The position numbers were made by a program, and so were the translations under genes. This document shows positions 45,901-56,300 of a stretch of DNA of 64,000 nucleotides, piece after piece. Below the pieces are notes generated by a model. It did not search any database. It saw only the letters and a program-made list of their open reading frames with translations, and was not told where the DNA came from. Origin of the DNA: Paenibacillus ottowii (lineage in GTDB: Bacteria > Bacillota > Bacilli > Paenibacillales > Paenibacillaceae); NCBI RefSeq assembly GCF_006874425.1, contig NZ_VIJZ01000002.1, positions 593,298 through 657,297 of the forward strand, written 5' to 3'. Positions within the stretch are counted from its first letter, which is position 1, and every line of letters starts with the position of its first letter.

Positions 45901-48900
45901 CCTGCCAGTACGACGGTGGAGTTTTTCACATTACACACAATGTCTCTGGCAAAAATCAGTCCCAGACCGCCTAGACCGCCAGTAATGAGATAGGTCCCAC
46001 CATCTTTCCATGGCCGGACTGCATCTTCACGCAAGGTTTCAATTTCTTGCCACTTTAAAGCCTGTCGTTTGTCGCCATGATAGCGGATCCGTTCACCATA
46101 TTGGTCGCTTCGATTCTCTTGTAATTTTGCAATAATCCCCTCAGTGTTAGTCTTTGCATCAAACTCTAGCAGTTGACCCTTAATATTTGGATTTTCTTTT
46201 TGGGCGGATTGCAGCATGGCAAAAAGCCCGGAATACACCTGTTGATCATTTCGGGCAGGGATTGCAATTTGCAGCAAAATTTTGGGTTTGTGTATGTCCA
46301 GCATCATAGTTTGCAATTCTTCAAATATCTGAATAGTGTAGTCTTCAAACCGCGCATCCAAATCAGTACCCGAGGACTGTAAAACAATGCAGCGTGTACC
46401 GTCCATACGGGCTTCAATATCCTCCCCGGCGATACCTCCAAATTCACACAAAACCACTGTATGCCGTGTATCGTCGAACGCGTTTTTTCCTGCGTGGACT
46501 GCCTTTTCCACCCAGACCGGCTCCAGCATGAGTGTGCCCACATTCTCAACGAAGACTGCCTGTTCTTCCAGCTCTCTAGATGAAAGTCCTTTGAGCTGCA
46601 CGCAAATTTTCCCGGTCTCGTCGCAGAGATCGATATGTACCGTGCTCCATCCATTTAGTGTCTCCTCACTCGCATGTCTGGAAACCCGGGCCCACATCAC
46701 AGAAGTGCATTTTTCGAATATTTCCATTTCCTGCAAAGCAAAGGGTACTGAAAGCTTGCCCTCAGGCACATGCTCTTCCCGATCCATCACTAAGCCAATT
46801 GTGGCCTGCAAGGCTGAATCCATCATAGCCGGATGTAACACAAATTCGCTTTGGGTATGAGATACATCAGATGGAAGAGACAGCTTTGCAAGCACATAAT
46901 CCTCTCCCCGAAAGATAGTCTCAATCCCCCGGTGTCCTGATCCATAGTCTATTCCTATGGCTCTGAAAGCTTCATAGCATTGGTCTGAAGATAGTGAACT
47001 GCGGGTACATCCAGCCCGTAAGACGTTGAGGTCCAGATACTGCGGATCATTTGTTCTCTCCAAAATAGCTATCCCCTGGCTGTGTATTATACCTGCGGCG
47101 TCTTCTTCTACCCCGCTGTATATTTCAAACGCAATCGCTCCATCGTCCTGAGGAAATAGGCTGGTGTGTACCCTAATCGGTTTGTTGGCTACAACAACCG
47201 GCTGAGCCCATACTACATTTTTTAGTCGAATATAGGTGTAGGTCTCACCCTCCATATCATCCCCCGCCGCTGCTTCTACAGCCGCCCGCACCATTTCAAG
47301 GTAAGCTACCCCGGGTAATGTCGGTTGGCCCATGACTCGGTGATCCGCCAGGAAAAATTCCCGGCCTGTAAAGGTGGAGGCGTAGCGCTGCCCAAAGAGA
47401 TCGGAAGTATTTTGATGCAGCAAAGGGTGAATTTGGGAGGTCATCGCCAAGTTTATATTTTTCTGTCCCATGTCAATCTCAGACAACCAATAGCGTTCCC
47501 TTTCGAAGGGGTAGGTCGGCAGACTGATTCGCTGGGGCTTAATTGCTCCATAAAGCGCGTCCCATTCAATATTTGCGCCACTGGCCCATAATTTGGCCAC
47601 TTTATCAAGCCTTTTATTCTGAAGCCAGGTCCGAACGAGAGGCATGGTATCTTTGTCCGAATCAAAAAGCTCGATTTTGTCTCTAGCATCGTCCACTTGT
47701 CCGGTTAACACCTTGTCCGACGAGTTTCCATTTACAAAATGCTCTAGTTCATCGATCAGATTTTCTCTTGAATCTGTCAAAAACGTGAGTCGCCAGTTCA
47801 TGGCTTCCCTACCTACTTGGAGGGTATACGTCAGATCCGACAGATTGACACTTTCGTGCAATTTGACAAAGTCTATCATATCGGCTGCATAGGATTTCAG
47901 AGCTTGTTCGCTTTTTGCGGACAGTACAAATAGAACTGGGTTATCTTGATTCACGGAGTCCAGCTTTACCTCAGAGGTTACGGGCACATATTCTTCAATA
48001 ACCATATGGGCATTAGTACCGCTAAAGCCGAAAGCACTTACGCTTGCACGCCGGGGTGTTCCCGGTTTGGACTCCCACTTTTGTAGCCCGGTGTTAATGT
48101 AAAACGGGCCTTCCTCCAAAGAGATATGTTCATTTAAGGATTCAAAATTGATGGTTGGCGGCAATTGCCGATGTTTCATGGCGAGGAGCACTTTTATTAC
48201 GCCGGCCACCCCGGCCGCAGTCAGCATATGGCCCATATTGCTTTTCAGCGATCCCAGCGCGCAATAGCCCTTTTTGCTCGTATAGGAACGGAAAGCTTCG
48301 GTAAGCCCTTCCACTTCGATAGGATCGCCCAGTTTGGTGCCTGTACCATGAGCCTCTACCATAGAAATCGTTTCAGGATGAATATTAAACCGCCGGTAAA
48401 CCTCTCTTTCAAGTGAAATCTGTGAATTTACACTTGGAGCGGTGATGCCGTTGGTTTTCCCATCCTGATTCATTCCCCATCCGCGGATAACTCCATAGAT
48501 GGAGTCTTTGTCCCTGATAGCATCTGAGAGCCGTTTTAATAAAATGACGCCGACCCCTTCTCCGGGGACAAATCCGTTTGCACGGGCATCAAAAGTAAAG
48601 CAGCGTCCGTCTTTGGATAGCATTCCTGCTTTGCTGGTCATAACATGCATCCCTGGCCCTGCCATGATCATTACTCCGCCCGCCAAAGCAAGATCGCTTG
48701 TTTCTAAAACAAGGCTGTTGCAAGCTTCAGCAATCGCTACCAGAGAGGAAGAACACGCGGTATCAATCGCCAGAGAAGGGCCTTTTAAATTCAGTAAATA
48801 CGAAATCCGGGCCGATAAAATGGAAGGCGCTCCTCCCATAAGAACCTGCGCATTCAACCCTTGTCCGCTCATGGACCTTCCATAATCACTAGCTGCACAT

Positions 48901-50315
48901 CCTACAAAAACACCGCAACGACTTCCCGACAGCGAAGCTGGATTTAATCCGGCATCTTCAATGCATTTCCAGCTACTTTCCAGAAATAGACGCTGTTGAG
49001 GGTCCATCATTTCTGCTTCCGCAGGAGATATATTAAAGAATAACGGGTCAAATCGATCCAGATCCTCGAGCACACCCATCCACTTGCTATAAGTTTTCCC
49101 CTCAGCCTTGGGATTGGTATCATAATATTCATCAATCGACCAACGCGTTGAAGGAATTTCCGATATACAATCTCTGCCCTGAGCTAGATTATCCCAGAAC
49201 TCAGTCAATGTTTTGGATTTGGGAAATTGCCCCGCCATGCCAATAATTGCGATCGAATCCTTCTCCTGATCATACGCCATACGGGACACAGCTTTTTTCA
49301 TATCAGCCTGCTTGAGCGGTTTGTGCGTATCATTGCTATTCGGCAGCTGTCCGTAGACCGTTTGAATCCGATCCTTTACCTCCTGCTGATGCACAAACGT
49401 TTTGTCCTGCATTTTTATTTCTTTCTCAATCGTAGCCGCCAGCTTTTCTCTTATCGGCTGAGCCATATGATTTTTCAGCTCAATCAATGACTCTCTTGGC
49501 GACTCGGACAGTTTTCTTGCCAGCTGCATTGCGTACGGCACCACTTCATTTCTTGGCAAAACAGGAAAAGGAGTCCCTTTGGACTCCAGTTCTGAACCGC
49601 TATATCTAGTACCAGTGAATAGAATTTCCTGCGCCATACTAACCCCGAATTTTTCGGGAAAAATGAGGGTTGAGCCTGCACCAGGCGTAAAGCCGTATTT
49701 CATAAAATTAGTGGTGTAGATACTTTCTCTACTCATCACAATAAAATCGCAAAACATCCCCATACACCAGCCTGCGCCAATCCCATGTCCCTGCATAGCG
49801 GCAATGACCGGCAGCTTGCAATCCAGTGCAATCTTGTAAACATTGGTATCGCTATATTTCGCCTTGCCCTCATGAATGGCCAGCAGACCCTCCTGTGTAC
49901 CTCCTGTGGCAAAGTAGGTGTCATATCCCGTTAGAATCACAACTTTATAATTCTCGTTAGCCTGTACCGTCTCAAATGCCCGGTTCAGGTCCATAATCAG
50001 TTCATCGGAAAATGTATTTTTGTGCACTGTGTCCTTCATTGTTAATAGGACAATGCCATGCTCAAATTCCTGCATTTGAACAACAGACTGTTCTTCTACT
50101 TCGCCGTTAAACTCCTTCTCCGGTCCGTGAAGGCTGTCCAATGGCTGTAGCGAAAGTGACACTCCCTCTGAGGATGATTCCTGTGAAGTGACTTCCGATG
50201 ATCCTTCCAAAGATCCATCTGAGAGCCCCCCCATAAATTGGAGCAATTGTTTTTCGGCATCTTCAGAATTTATTTCCCCTGTTTGTACCGCACGAAAAAT
50301 ATCTTTTGGATCCAT
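36924..50315 (-). CDS. Trans-AT polyketide synthase, middle subunit, with N-terminal ECH2 domain
   Basis: Multidomain PKS, 4463 aa. Order (approximate residues): docking helices 1-30; enoyl-CoA-hydratase-like ECH2 81-326; KS 352-777 (Cys521); DH 962-1185; KR near 1439-1670; ACP 1705-1792; KS 1842-2276 (Cys2019); DH 2472-2695; KR near 3002-3239; C-methyltransferase 3362-3642 with SAM motif ILEIGAGTGG; ACP 3679-3766; KS 3816-4242 (Cys3975); docking helices at the end. Both DHs keep HxxxGxxxLP and the Asp. The second KR is of another clade (GGAGNIG, SSYAAGC). No AT or ER. Expected: a double bond, an alpha-methyl double bond, then a split module completed by the next protein. AGGAGGG precedes ATG 50315, 50 bp after the previous stop. 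Confidence 0.94.
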   Translation of the reverse strand: MDPKDIFRAVQTGEINSEDAEKQLLQFMGGLSDGSLEGSSEVTSQESSSEGVSLSLQPLDSLHGPEKEFNGEVEEQSVVQMQEFEHGIVLLTMKDTVHKNTFSDELIMDLNRAFETVQANENYKVVILTGYDTYFATGGTQEGLLAIHEGKAKYSDTNVYKIALDCKLPVIAAMQGHGIGAGWCMGMFCDFIVMSRESIYTTNFMKYGFTPGAGSTLIFPEKFGVSMAQEILFTGTRYSGSELESKGTPFPVLPRNEVVPYAMQLARKLSESPRESLIELKNHMAQPIREKLAATIEKEIKMQDKTFVHQQEVKDRIQTVYGQLPNSNDTHKPLKQADMKKAVSRMAYDQEKDSIAIIGMAGQFPKSKTLTEFWDNLAQGRDCISEIPSTRWSIDEYYDTNPKAEGKTYSKWMGVLEDLDRFDPLFFNISPAEAEMMDPQQRLFLESSWKCIEDAGLNPASLSGSRCGVFVGCAASDYGRSMSGQGLNAQVLMGGAPSILSARISYLLNLKGPSLAIDTACSSSLVAIAEACNSLVLETSDLALAGGVMIMAGPGMHVMTSKAGMLSKDGRCFTFDARANGFVPGEGVGVILLKRLSDAIRDKDSIYGVIRGWGMNQDGKTNGITAPSVNSQISLEREVYRRFNIHPETISMVEAHGTGTKLGDPIEVEGLTEAFRSYTSKKGYCALGSLKSNMGHMLTAAGVAGVIKVLLAMKHRQLPPTINFESLNEHISLEEGPFYINTGLQKWESKPGTPRRASVSAFGFSGTNAHMVIEEYVPVTSEVKLDSVNQDNPVLFVLSAKSEQALKSYAADMIDFVKLHESVNLSDLTYTLQVGREAMNWRLTFLTDSRENLIDELEHFVNGNSSDKVLTGQVDDARDKIELFDSDKDTMPLVRTWLQNKRLDKVAKLWASGANIEWDALYGAIKPQRISLPTYPFERERYWLSEIDMGQKNINLAMTSQIHPLLHQNTSDLFGQRYASTFTGREFFLADHRVMGQPTLPGVAYLEMVRAAVEAAAGDDMEGETYTYIRLKNVVWAQPVVVANKPIRVHTSLFPQDDGAIAFEIYSGVEEDAAGIIHSQGIAILERTNDPQYLDLNVLRAGCTRSSLSSDQCYEAFRAIGIDYGSGHRGIETIFRGEDYVLAKLSLPSDVSHTQSEFVLHPAMMDSALQATIGLVMDREEHVPEGKLSVPFALQEMEIFEKCTSVMWARVSRHASEETLNGWSTVHIDLCDETGKICVQLKGLSSRELEEQAVFVENVGTLMLEPVWVEKAVHAGKNAFDDTRHTVVLCEFGGIAGEDIEARMDGTRCIVLQSSGTDLDARFEDYTIQIFEELQTMMLDIHKPKILLQIAIPARNDQQVYSGLFAMLQSAQKENPNIKGQLLEFDAKTNTEGIIAKLQENRSDQYGERIRYHGDKRQALKWQEIETLREDAVRPWKDGGTYLITGGLGGLGLIFARDIVCNVKNSTVVLAGRSPLSADKQTLLSELVALALDGHIEYRQVDVGQKESVIRLIDDIVGQFGGLNGILHTAGVIRDNFIIKKTIEEVREVLTPKVSGLIHLDQASSSLPLDFFVLFSSGAGSLGNVGQVDYSAANGFMDAYASYRNALVADQQRQGHTLSINWPLWKDGGMHVDEETEKAMQSLGMVAMQTENGIKALYKSLASGKSQVMVIEGYSQTIKAAILGQPSGTETLDRFGMEDRGASLIDEEWLREKAEDYLKTILSAVIKLPVESINVNAPMDRYGIDSILVMQLTNELEKTFGSLPKTLFFEYHNLRSLTGYFLESHRGRLEDILKEEKNTSSHKVANMPAKAALEPLPSIAAGRRRTWPLSIEMQSRQEKKGLDIAIIGVSGRYPGAADTDEFWKNLRDGKDCITEIPKERWDHSLYFNETRGKPGKTYSKWGGFIDGVDLFDPLFFNISPREAETMDPQERLFLECVYETIEDAGYTRETLCSDQGLGGMEGNVGVYVGVMYHEYQLYGAQEQAKGNMLGLLGNASAIANRVSYYCNFQGPSIAVDTMCSSSLTAIHMACHGLQHGECELAVAGGVNVSVHPNKYLLLGQGSFASSNGRCESFGQGDGYVPGEGVGSLLLKPLAKAIADGDQIYGVIKGTAVNHGGKTNGYTVPNPNAQASVIGQAIQEAGIHPRAISYIEAHGTGTPLGDPIEIAGLQKVFRDYTRDKQFCSIGSAKSNIGHCESAAGIAAVTKVLLQLKHQQLVPSLHSSKLNPNIDFSDSPFKVQQELEEWKRPVLSIDGEIKEYPRMAGVSAFGAGGSNAHMIIEEYIPAETAQLQAAPASLNPAMIVLSAKNKDRLNEQAQRLLSAIRELDDLHIGIADIAYTLQIGREAMEERLAIIATSIQELDWKLDSFLLEKVGIEELYRGQVKRNKGGLVTQEIDEDMAKMVDAWVSKGKYGKLAELWVTGLLLDWNRLYGEVKPRRISLPTYPFARESYWVPVNQVKNDGTTTALGQSSFLSPLLHHNTSNFLKQRFSSTFTGEEFFLKDHMVKGQRVLPGVAYLEMIRAAVERSTGDEDNCATGIRLKNVNWIRPIVVGDRPLSVHTGLFLEDGGKISFEVYSKQEGDDSGHTVHSQGNAVLLNVEQTPMLNLEALQAEFDPHGYEGARCYDIFQKIGMDYGPAFRCVEKMYTRPGKVLAKLALPSMLSDSADSYVLHPSLMDAALHASIGLIMGQDGGMPGSTAQDTAHMPFALQEIEIHGGCTSTMWSLIQYSEGSQKENKVQKLNIDLCDEEGNVCVRITGLSTRALDGDFRSEHAQGAVTGDHAADPLAGSVMLIPKWDPVALRKESAFPSSTDRMVIVGGTDKVRQAIMEYYPKVHFLELQAQDSIETVASKVEEYGAVDHILWIAPTMSVESVTAESLIEEQEAGVLLFFRMVKALLLLGYGTKKLGWTTITTQAQLIDQEDTVHPAHASLHGLVGTMAKEYPNWRIRIIDLQSDYDWPLSELFTLPSDRQGRMWVFRGGQWYRQQLIPFKQTPDPKGETLYKTGGVYVVIGGAGNIGVAWSKYMASTYQAQMVWIGRRSKGASIQAKLDEFKGLGPVPCYITADATDERSLQGAYEEIKQRYSKINGVVHSAIAFLEKGLEDLTEEGLRSGLSAKVDVSVRMAQVFQNEPLDFVLFFSSIIAYVKNPGQSSYAAGCTFKDAFAQRLSQEWHCPVKVMNWGYWGNDENNAFPDRQQEVENYSRLAQIGVGLIEPQEGMEALETLLASPLDQMGLMKTTKHLELEGTNPAEVIDLYPHNTDFKDIQENIAAVIKSKARFAEEYAAEDAGSLQERELELLLGKLLQEQLLSMGLSGTDRQSVDEFKQKHQLPELYGKWLGESVKILARMNDAFSGGNDSSSTYREDVWQEWEEHKHTWLKYPQMRARVHLAETTLQALPEIITGKCPATEIMFPNSSMELVEGIYKNSLVADYFNEVLSDTVAAYVQQRMMTNSATEIRILEIGAGTGGTSNTVFLKLRPYRKHIQEYCYTDISKAFLMHAEKEYGPENPYLSYRIFNVEEPIAGQGIDAGKYDIVIAANVLHTAKDIRQALRNAKAVMKSNGLLLLNELMGSSVFTHLTFGLLDGWWAYEDSELRIPGCPGLYPHVWKSVLAKEGFHTAFFPAQEAHDWGQQIVAAHSDGLVRQKRQSKRKSILIENRTIEVESVKHLAQPKKEAVQAESENVLRNKSTAYFKNLLGETLKMEPGSIDSTVALEEYGIDSILVVQITNVLREVIEDFASTLFFEYNTIDDLVTYLLQTQKDSLKKLVGMEETEMSEETSRVEEVPVPQVIDIAPMRFAREGRFFKPSVSKAKTPTEHSSTISEIAIVGLSGRYPGARNVEEYWNNLKEGKNCITEIPKDRWDWKTYFDEEKGKRGTIYTKSGGFIDGIDLFDPLFFKISPAEAETMDPQERLFLEAAYASIEDAGYTPANLCASRKVGVFAGVMNGNYGLGPQYNSISNRISYHLDFQGPSMTIDTACSSSLTAIHLALESLYSGISECAIVGGVNLIVDPIHYIKLSAMTMLSKTGECKSFGDQADGFVDGEGVGAIVLKPLEKAIEDGDHIYGVIKGSMLNASGKTSGYTVPSPQAQSQLIEDALRRSNVDARTISYIEAHGTGTALGDPIEIAGLTRAFEKFTQDKQFCAIGSVKSNIGHTESAAGIAGVTKILLQLKHRQLVPSLHSRKLNPEIHFNNTPFVVQQSLEEWKRPIITTDGIAQEYPRRAGISSFGAGGANAHIVIEEYIPEVQEPSGIEPDSQGPAMIVLSAKSEEQLKEKGRQLLEALQGQLSSASLLDIAYTLQVGREPMEERIAMLVNSITDLEEKLKEFVDGRHHMLNLYRGQVKRNKEALSIFTGDEDLQQLIEHWVSKRKYTKLLELWAKGLNLDWEKLYTGKVPRRISLPTYPFAKEHYWTSVSKDQLKAYALLPQNESNVDFDDQLCGRLLDEMMNDAMSVDEAANEIFNIFIRK
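49340..50075 (-). other. ECH2-type beta-branching decarboxylase domain
   Basis: Crotonase-fold domain at the N-terminus of the middle PKS. The blocks YFATGGTQEGLL, AAMQGHGIGAGWCMGMF and NFMKYGFTPGAGST fit the ECH2 decarboxylases of HMG-synthase cassettes (PksI and the embedded ECH2 domains of other PKSs) as I know them. It would decarboxylate a 3-methylglutaconyl intermediate to form a beta-methyl branch on the ACP that ends the preceding PKS. Confidence 0.8.
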
Positions 50316-50365
50316 AAAAATGCCCTCCTAGCCGTATGAAATAGGACGAATATCGTATCGGCAAT

Positions 50366-53300
50366 TTACGAATGTAATTGCTTGAACAACTGATCGGCCT
50401 GCTCAACATTTAATTCACCTTGCAGTACCTTCTGGATCAAGGATTGCATGGGCTGCGTAGAAGTTGACTCTACAGGCACTTGATTTGAAGCTTCCGCCGA
50501 TTTGCTCAATTCCTTTGCTAAATATCTGGAAAATTCTTCGATGTTAGGATAGTCATATACTCTGGTTGCTGAAATAGCAGTTCCAAACCGTTTATTTACG
50601 TCCTGTACCCACTCTACGCCTATAATTGAATCCAATCCCATATCGATAAATTTATCATCCCGGCCAATATCCCTTTTGTCCATGCTCAAAGATTTCGCAA
50701 GACTTTCAATTAGTTCCTTCTCCAATGCATCCACCCGTATAGCCATGGGTCCATTTGCAGACCGTTTGACCTCATCCTGGATAGCAGGCTGCGGTGAGGA
50801 AATGATGGTTTTAGGTTGCGGTGCAGCAGGTGTCAATTCTGCGGGCTTGGCTGCCTTTTTTGGTGTATCGTCTATCTTCTCGATGTCAGAGACTGAGCGC
50901 AGCAAAATACCCTGCGGTTTTTCAGGTACTTTCGCTACTGTCTGTACCTGTACATTAGTGTTGACAGCAGGAGGGCTAAACACAGGCTCTCGTGCCGGAA
51001 TCTCAACTAGAGGAGGCACCGTCTTGACTTCTTTAGGCTGGCTTCCGAACATAGGGATCCAATAGCTTTCCTGGGCAAAAGGATAGGTTGGCAGACTGAT
51101 CCGATGAGGTTTGACATTTCCGTAAAGTCTGTTCCAATCGAATAACAGGCCCTGAACCCAAAGCTCTGCCAGCTTTGTATACTTGCCCTTGCTTATCCAG
51201 ATATCTACCAGTTGTCCCATATCCTCGTCTGCTTCAAGAACAGTCAGGATATCTTTATTCTTCTTAGCTTGACCCAAATAGAGTCCGTCGATATCCTCAT
51301 TCCCTGCCAGGAAGCCCTCCAGCTTTCCTTCAAGTTCCCTCGTAGACTTAGCTATGACCGCTAACCGTTCCTCCATAGCTTCACGTCCCACTTGAAGGGT
51401 AAATGCTATATCCTCCAAACTGGCTTCCGTGTATTCAGGCGTTCTGAGTGCAAAAAGCAATCTTTCCACCTGCTCGTACAATCGTTCTTGATTTTTGGCT
51501 GACAGCACAACCATGGACGGGCTTTGCGATATCATCGCAGCTTGTGTAGTCTCCTGCACCTCAGGGATGTATTCCTCAATCAGCACATGTGCGTTGGAGC
51601 CTCCGGCGCCGAAAGAAGAAATGCCTGCAATTCTTGGGTATTCAACGGTCTTCCCATTTATAGTGACGACCGGTCTTTTCCACTCTTCAAGCTCCTGCTG
51701 AACTATAAAAGGGCTATTGCTAAAGTCGATGTTCGGGTTGAGTATGTTTGAATGCAGCGAAGGTGCGATTTGCCCATATTTGAGCTGAAGGAGCACCTTA
51801 GTCACTCCAGCAATCCCAGCCGCACTCTCACAATGCCCTATATTGGATTTTGCCGATCCAATGGCGCAGAACTGCGTGTCTTCCGTATATTCCCTGAAAA
51901 CCTTTTGCAAACCAGCGATCTCAATAGGATCACCTAAAGATGTCCCGGTGCCGTGTGCTTCAATGTAACTGATTGTTCTGGGGTTAATTCCAGCTTTCTT
52001 AAAGACTCTTCCAATTACACTGGCCTGCGCCTTAGGATTCGGAACTGAAAAACCATTTGTCTTCCCACCGTGGTTCACAGCGGTTCCCTTGATAACCCCG
52101 TATATGTGGTCGCCGTCTGTAATTGCTTTGGTCAGCGGTTTGAGCAACACGGCTCCTACACCTTCACCTGGCACATATCCATCTCCACCTTCTCCGAAGC
52201 TTTCGCACCGCCCCTTGCTTGATACGAACCTCCCTTGTCCAAGCATCAGGTATTTGTTCGGATGAATGGAGACATTGACGCCGCCGGCAATGGCCAGCTC
52301 ACACTCGTCTTGCTGTAAGCTCTGACAGGCTAGATGTATAGTCGTCAAAGAGGATGAGCACATCGTATCCACAGCCATGCTCGGTCCGTGGAAATTACAG
52401 AAATAAGAAACACGATTTGCAATGGAGGCCGGATTCCCTGGAACGGCAATCATTTTGCCTCTAGCCTGCTCCTGCGCCCCGTAAAGTTGATATTCTTCGT
52501 ACATAACTCCGACAAAAACGCCTACATTCCTTTCCACTCCAAGCCCTTCTCGGGTATAGCCTGCATCCTCAATCGTTTCATAGACGCATTTCAGGAACAA
52601 GCGCTCCTGTGGATCAATAATTTCTGCTTCTCTAGGAGAGATATTAAAAAATTTCGGATCAAATTGATCTACGCCTTTGATAAAGCCTCCCCACTTGCTG
52701 TAAGCTTTTCCAGACTTGTCCCCTTCCTCGTCATAGTGTATGCTGTGATCCCAGCGCTCTTTGGGAATTTCCGTAATGCAATCCTTTCCATTACGCAGAT
52801 TGTTCCAGAATTCCCTAACATTCTCCGCCTCAGGATACATTCCTGACAAGCCGATGATGGCAATATCACCAGTACCTCTTGCCGTTTCCAGTTGCGGCTG
52901 GAATTTTTTCTGATCCAGCAATTTTGCCTGAGCCGGCATTTCACGAGCTGGTCTTCGGCTGCTGGAAAGCGGCCTTCCCGGGTGCTCTTTCACAGTGGAA
53001 GACGTAAACGCTTGGACGGCGTTGACCTCTTCCTCCATTCCAAGCAACTGAATCAGCCGCTTCTGGTGAACTTCAAGAAAATATTGGGTTAGCTCTCGGA
53101 TACTCTGGTATTCAAAAAACAACGTTTTAGGTAGCATTCCGAATGTTTTCTCCAGTTCACGTGTCAGCTGTCTGATCATAATGGAATCAATTCCATACTT
53201 CTCCATGGGGGCATCGGCTTCAATCTGCCTTGCTGGCAGTCTGATCGATGCAGCAAGCAGTTGCTTTAAATAATTTACCGCTTTTTCGGCAAGCAGTTCT

Positions 53301-56300
53301 TGTCCGATTCCTGAGTCCTTTCTGCTCTCCATGATCATAGAGGGGGTATCTCCAGCATGATTCAGGGATGGCTGTTGCAGGAGCGTTTCTCTGAGCTGAT
53401 TGGCGCGTCCTTCCAATACCATGACTTGATCTTTTCCAGAAGCCAGACTCTGGTACAAAGCTCGCATTCCTGTACCAGTCTCCATAGCGAACAACCCCAT
53501 TTCCTCCATGATTTGTTTCGTTTCTCTATCAATATGCATTCCGCCTTCCTTCCACAGCGGCCAATTGATAGAAAGCGTCTGTCCCTGACGTTGCTTCTGT
53601 TCTACAAGTGTATTGCGATAGCTGGCATAAGCATCCATAAAGGCATTGCCAGCAGCATAGTCAGCCTGTCCTACATTCCCCAGGCTGCCTGCAACAGATG
53701 AATACAGGACGAAAAAGTCCAGCGGAATATCCTTGCAGGCCTGATCTAGATTGATCAATCCTGCAACTTTTGGCGCCAATACTTTCTGCAATTCCTCTTC
53801 TGTTTTTTTAATAATGAAATTATCGCAGGTCACTCCTGCGGCATGAACAATTCCATCCAGCTTCCCAAACTCTTCCTGAATATCCCCGATTAAATCCTCA
53901 ACCGCTCTGTTATCGGCGACATCGGCCTGCCGAAATACAACTCTTGCTCCTAGGGCCTCTATTTCCTCAATTCTTGCTTTGGTGTGACCACGGAGTGCAG
54001 ATCGTCCAACGAGAATTAAAACGGCATCTTTGGTTTGTCGTGCCATTTCTTCTGCCAGCATCAAACCAAGACTACCTATTCCTCCGGTAATCAAATATAT
54101 CCCTGAGTCCTTCCATGGAATTCGGCCCCCTTCCCGCGAGGATTGGATCTCCGTCCATGCGGCAGCATATCGTCTGCCCCACTGATAGCGGACCTGTGTA
54201 TCCATGGAGTTACGGCTATTTTCTTGCAGGATATTTATAATACCTGCTGCTGCATCTTCCTCCACATCCACTTCGATCAGTTGACCCACCAGTGTGGGAT
54301 TCTCAAGCTGTGCTGTTTGTAAGAGCCCGTAAAGTCCCGAGAATACCTGTCTGTGATCCTGTACTGGAATGACAAGCTGAATCAATGTTTTGTCTTTGGA
54401 TTGGGCTTTAAGCACCTGTTGAATTTGCTCAAACACCTGAGATGCGTAAGTTCCAAACCGTGCATCCACGCTCTCCTCTTCGGATTGCAGGATGAGACAA
54501 TGTACCCCTCTCATTTGTGATTCGATCATTTCCCTGGAAATATGTGCTGGTTCACATAGAATGACCAAATGCTGCCGATATTCAGGTGCTGTGGCTCTCG
54601 GGAAAAGGACTTGTTCTTCCCATACAGGCTCAAGCATCAAAGTCTCAGGCGTCGTCAATTCCTCTGGTCCCCCTGTTCCTCTTTCTGCAATTCGTGATGA
54701 GAAGCCCTTCATGCTTACACAAACATTCCCCTGCATGTCGCACAAATCAATATCCAGCTTCTGCACTGGACTATCCTGTCTACTGCCTTCACGATCACGG
54801 ACCCAAGCCCACATCTCCGATGTGCAGCCACTAAACACCTCAAGCTCTTCCACTGCAAACGGTAAAGCCGGCTTCATAGAAACTGTTCCATCGGACATGG
54901 CAGTGCCGTATGTGTCCATCATCAGGCCTATGGACGCTTGCAAAGCAGAATCCATCAAGCTAGGATGCATCACAAACTGTCCCATGGTCTTGTAAGCAGA
55001 AGTAGGCAAGGACAACTTGGCAAGTACCTGATCCACGCCAGTGTATATCTTTTCAATTCCTTGATGTCCCGGCCCATAGGAAACCTGCATCGCCGCAAAC
55101 GCCTCATAACATTGCTGGGATGAATAGGTACCCAGATTGCACTGCTCCAGCAAGGCTTCAATATCTATGACAGGAATCTCAGCCAACGGAGCAATCGCTG
55201 CACTGCCCTCGCTATGCACAACTAGCTCTGTATCCGCTGATTCAGACTTGCTGTAGATTTCATAGGCAATTTCTCCACCATCTTGCGGATAAAGCCCAAT
55301 ATTTATAGCAATCGGCCGTTCTTCAGCTACCATAGGCCGGAGCCATAATACATCTTTTAGACGAACACAAATCCGATTTTCTTCCGGAGAAGCGACTTCC
55401 TCTACTGCCGCTCGCGCCATTTCAAGGTAAGCCACTCCGGGCAAAAGCTTTTGCCCCTTGATCACATGGTCTGCGAGGAAAAATTCTCTCCCCGTAAATG
55501 TGGAGCTGAACTGAAGGCCATAAATATCGGACGTATTTCGCTGAAGCAAAGGATGAAGGATGGTGGATGTCTCCTGCCTCAGTCCAACACCGTTTGCTCC
55601 CCTCAGCTTATTGGTATCCGTTATGCAATATCGTTCTCTGGCAAAAGGATAGGTAGGCAGGCTAATACGGTTCGGCTTATTCTTTTCGTACAGCACGTCC
55701 CAGTTAAAGACCTCGCCTCTTACCCAAAGCTGTGCGATTTGGACATAGTTGTTTTCATTAACCAGTGCCTCCATCATCTCGGCCGCACCCTGTTGTGTTT
55801 CCCGGTCTCTATTTTCTTCTCTATAGCGCTTGGCCTGCCCAACATATAAGCTATGAATACCTTCTCGGCCCTCCACAAAACCACTCAGCTTCTCCTCAAG
55901 CTCGGAAAGAGAAGCTGCAGTGAAGGCCAAACGTTCCTCCATCGCATCGCGTCCCGCCTGCAGGGTATACACTATATCTCCCAGACTATTATCTGTGAAC
56001 TGACGCTCCCGGATTGCAGCTAGCAATTGCCGGGCCTGATCTTGCAACTGTGTTTCAGTCTTGGCTGACAGCACAACAATAGCCGGCTTTTGGGCACTGA
56101 AGGTAACCGGCTCCTTCTCCTGATTTCCCGGAACATATTCCTCGATGATCAAATGGGCATTGACACCGCCAAATCCAAAAGAGCTGACCCCGGCTCTCCG
56201 AGGAATATTATTTCCAGAAGCATCTTGCTGCTGTTTCCATTCCCTCGTCTCCTGAACGATATAGAAAGGACTGTCTTCAAGTTTGATATAGGGATTCATT

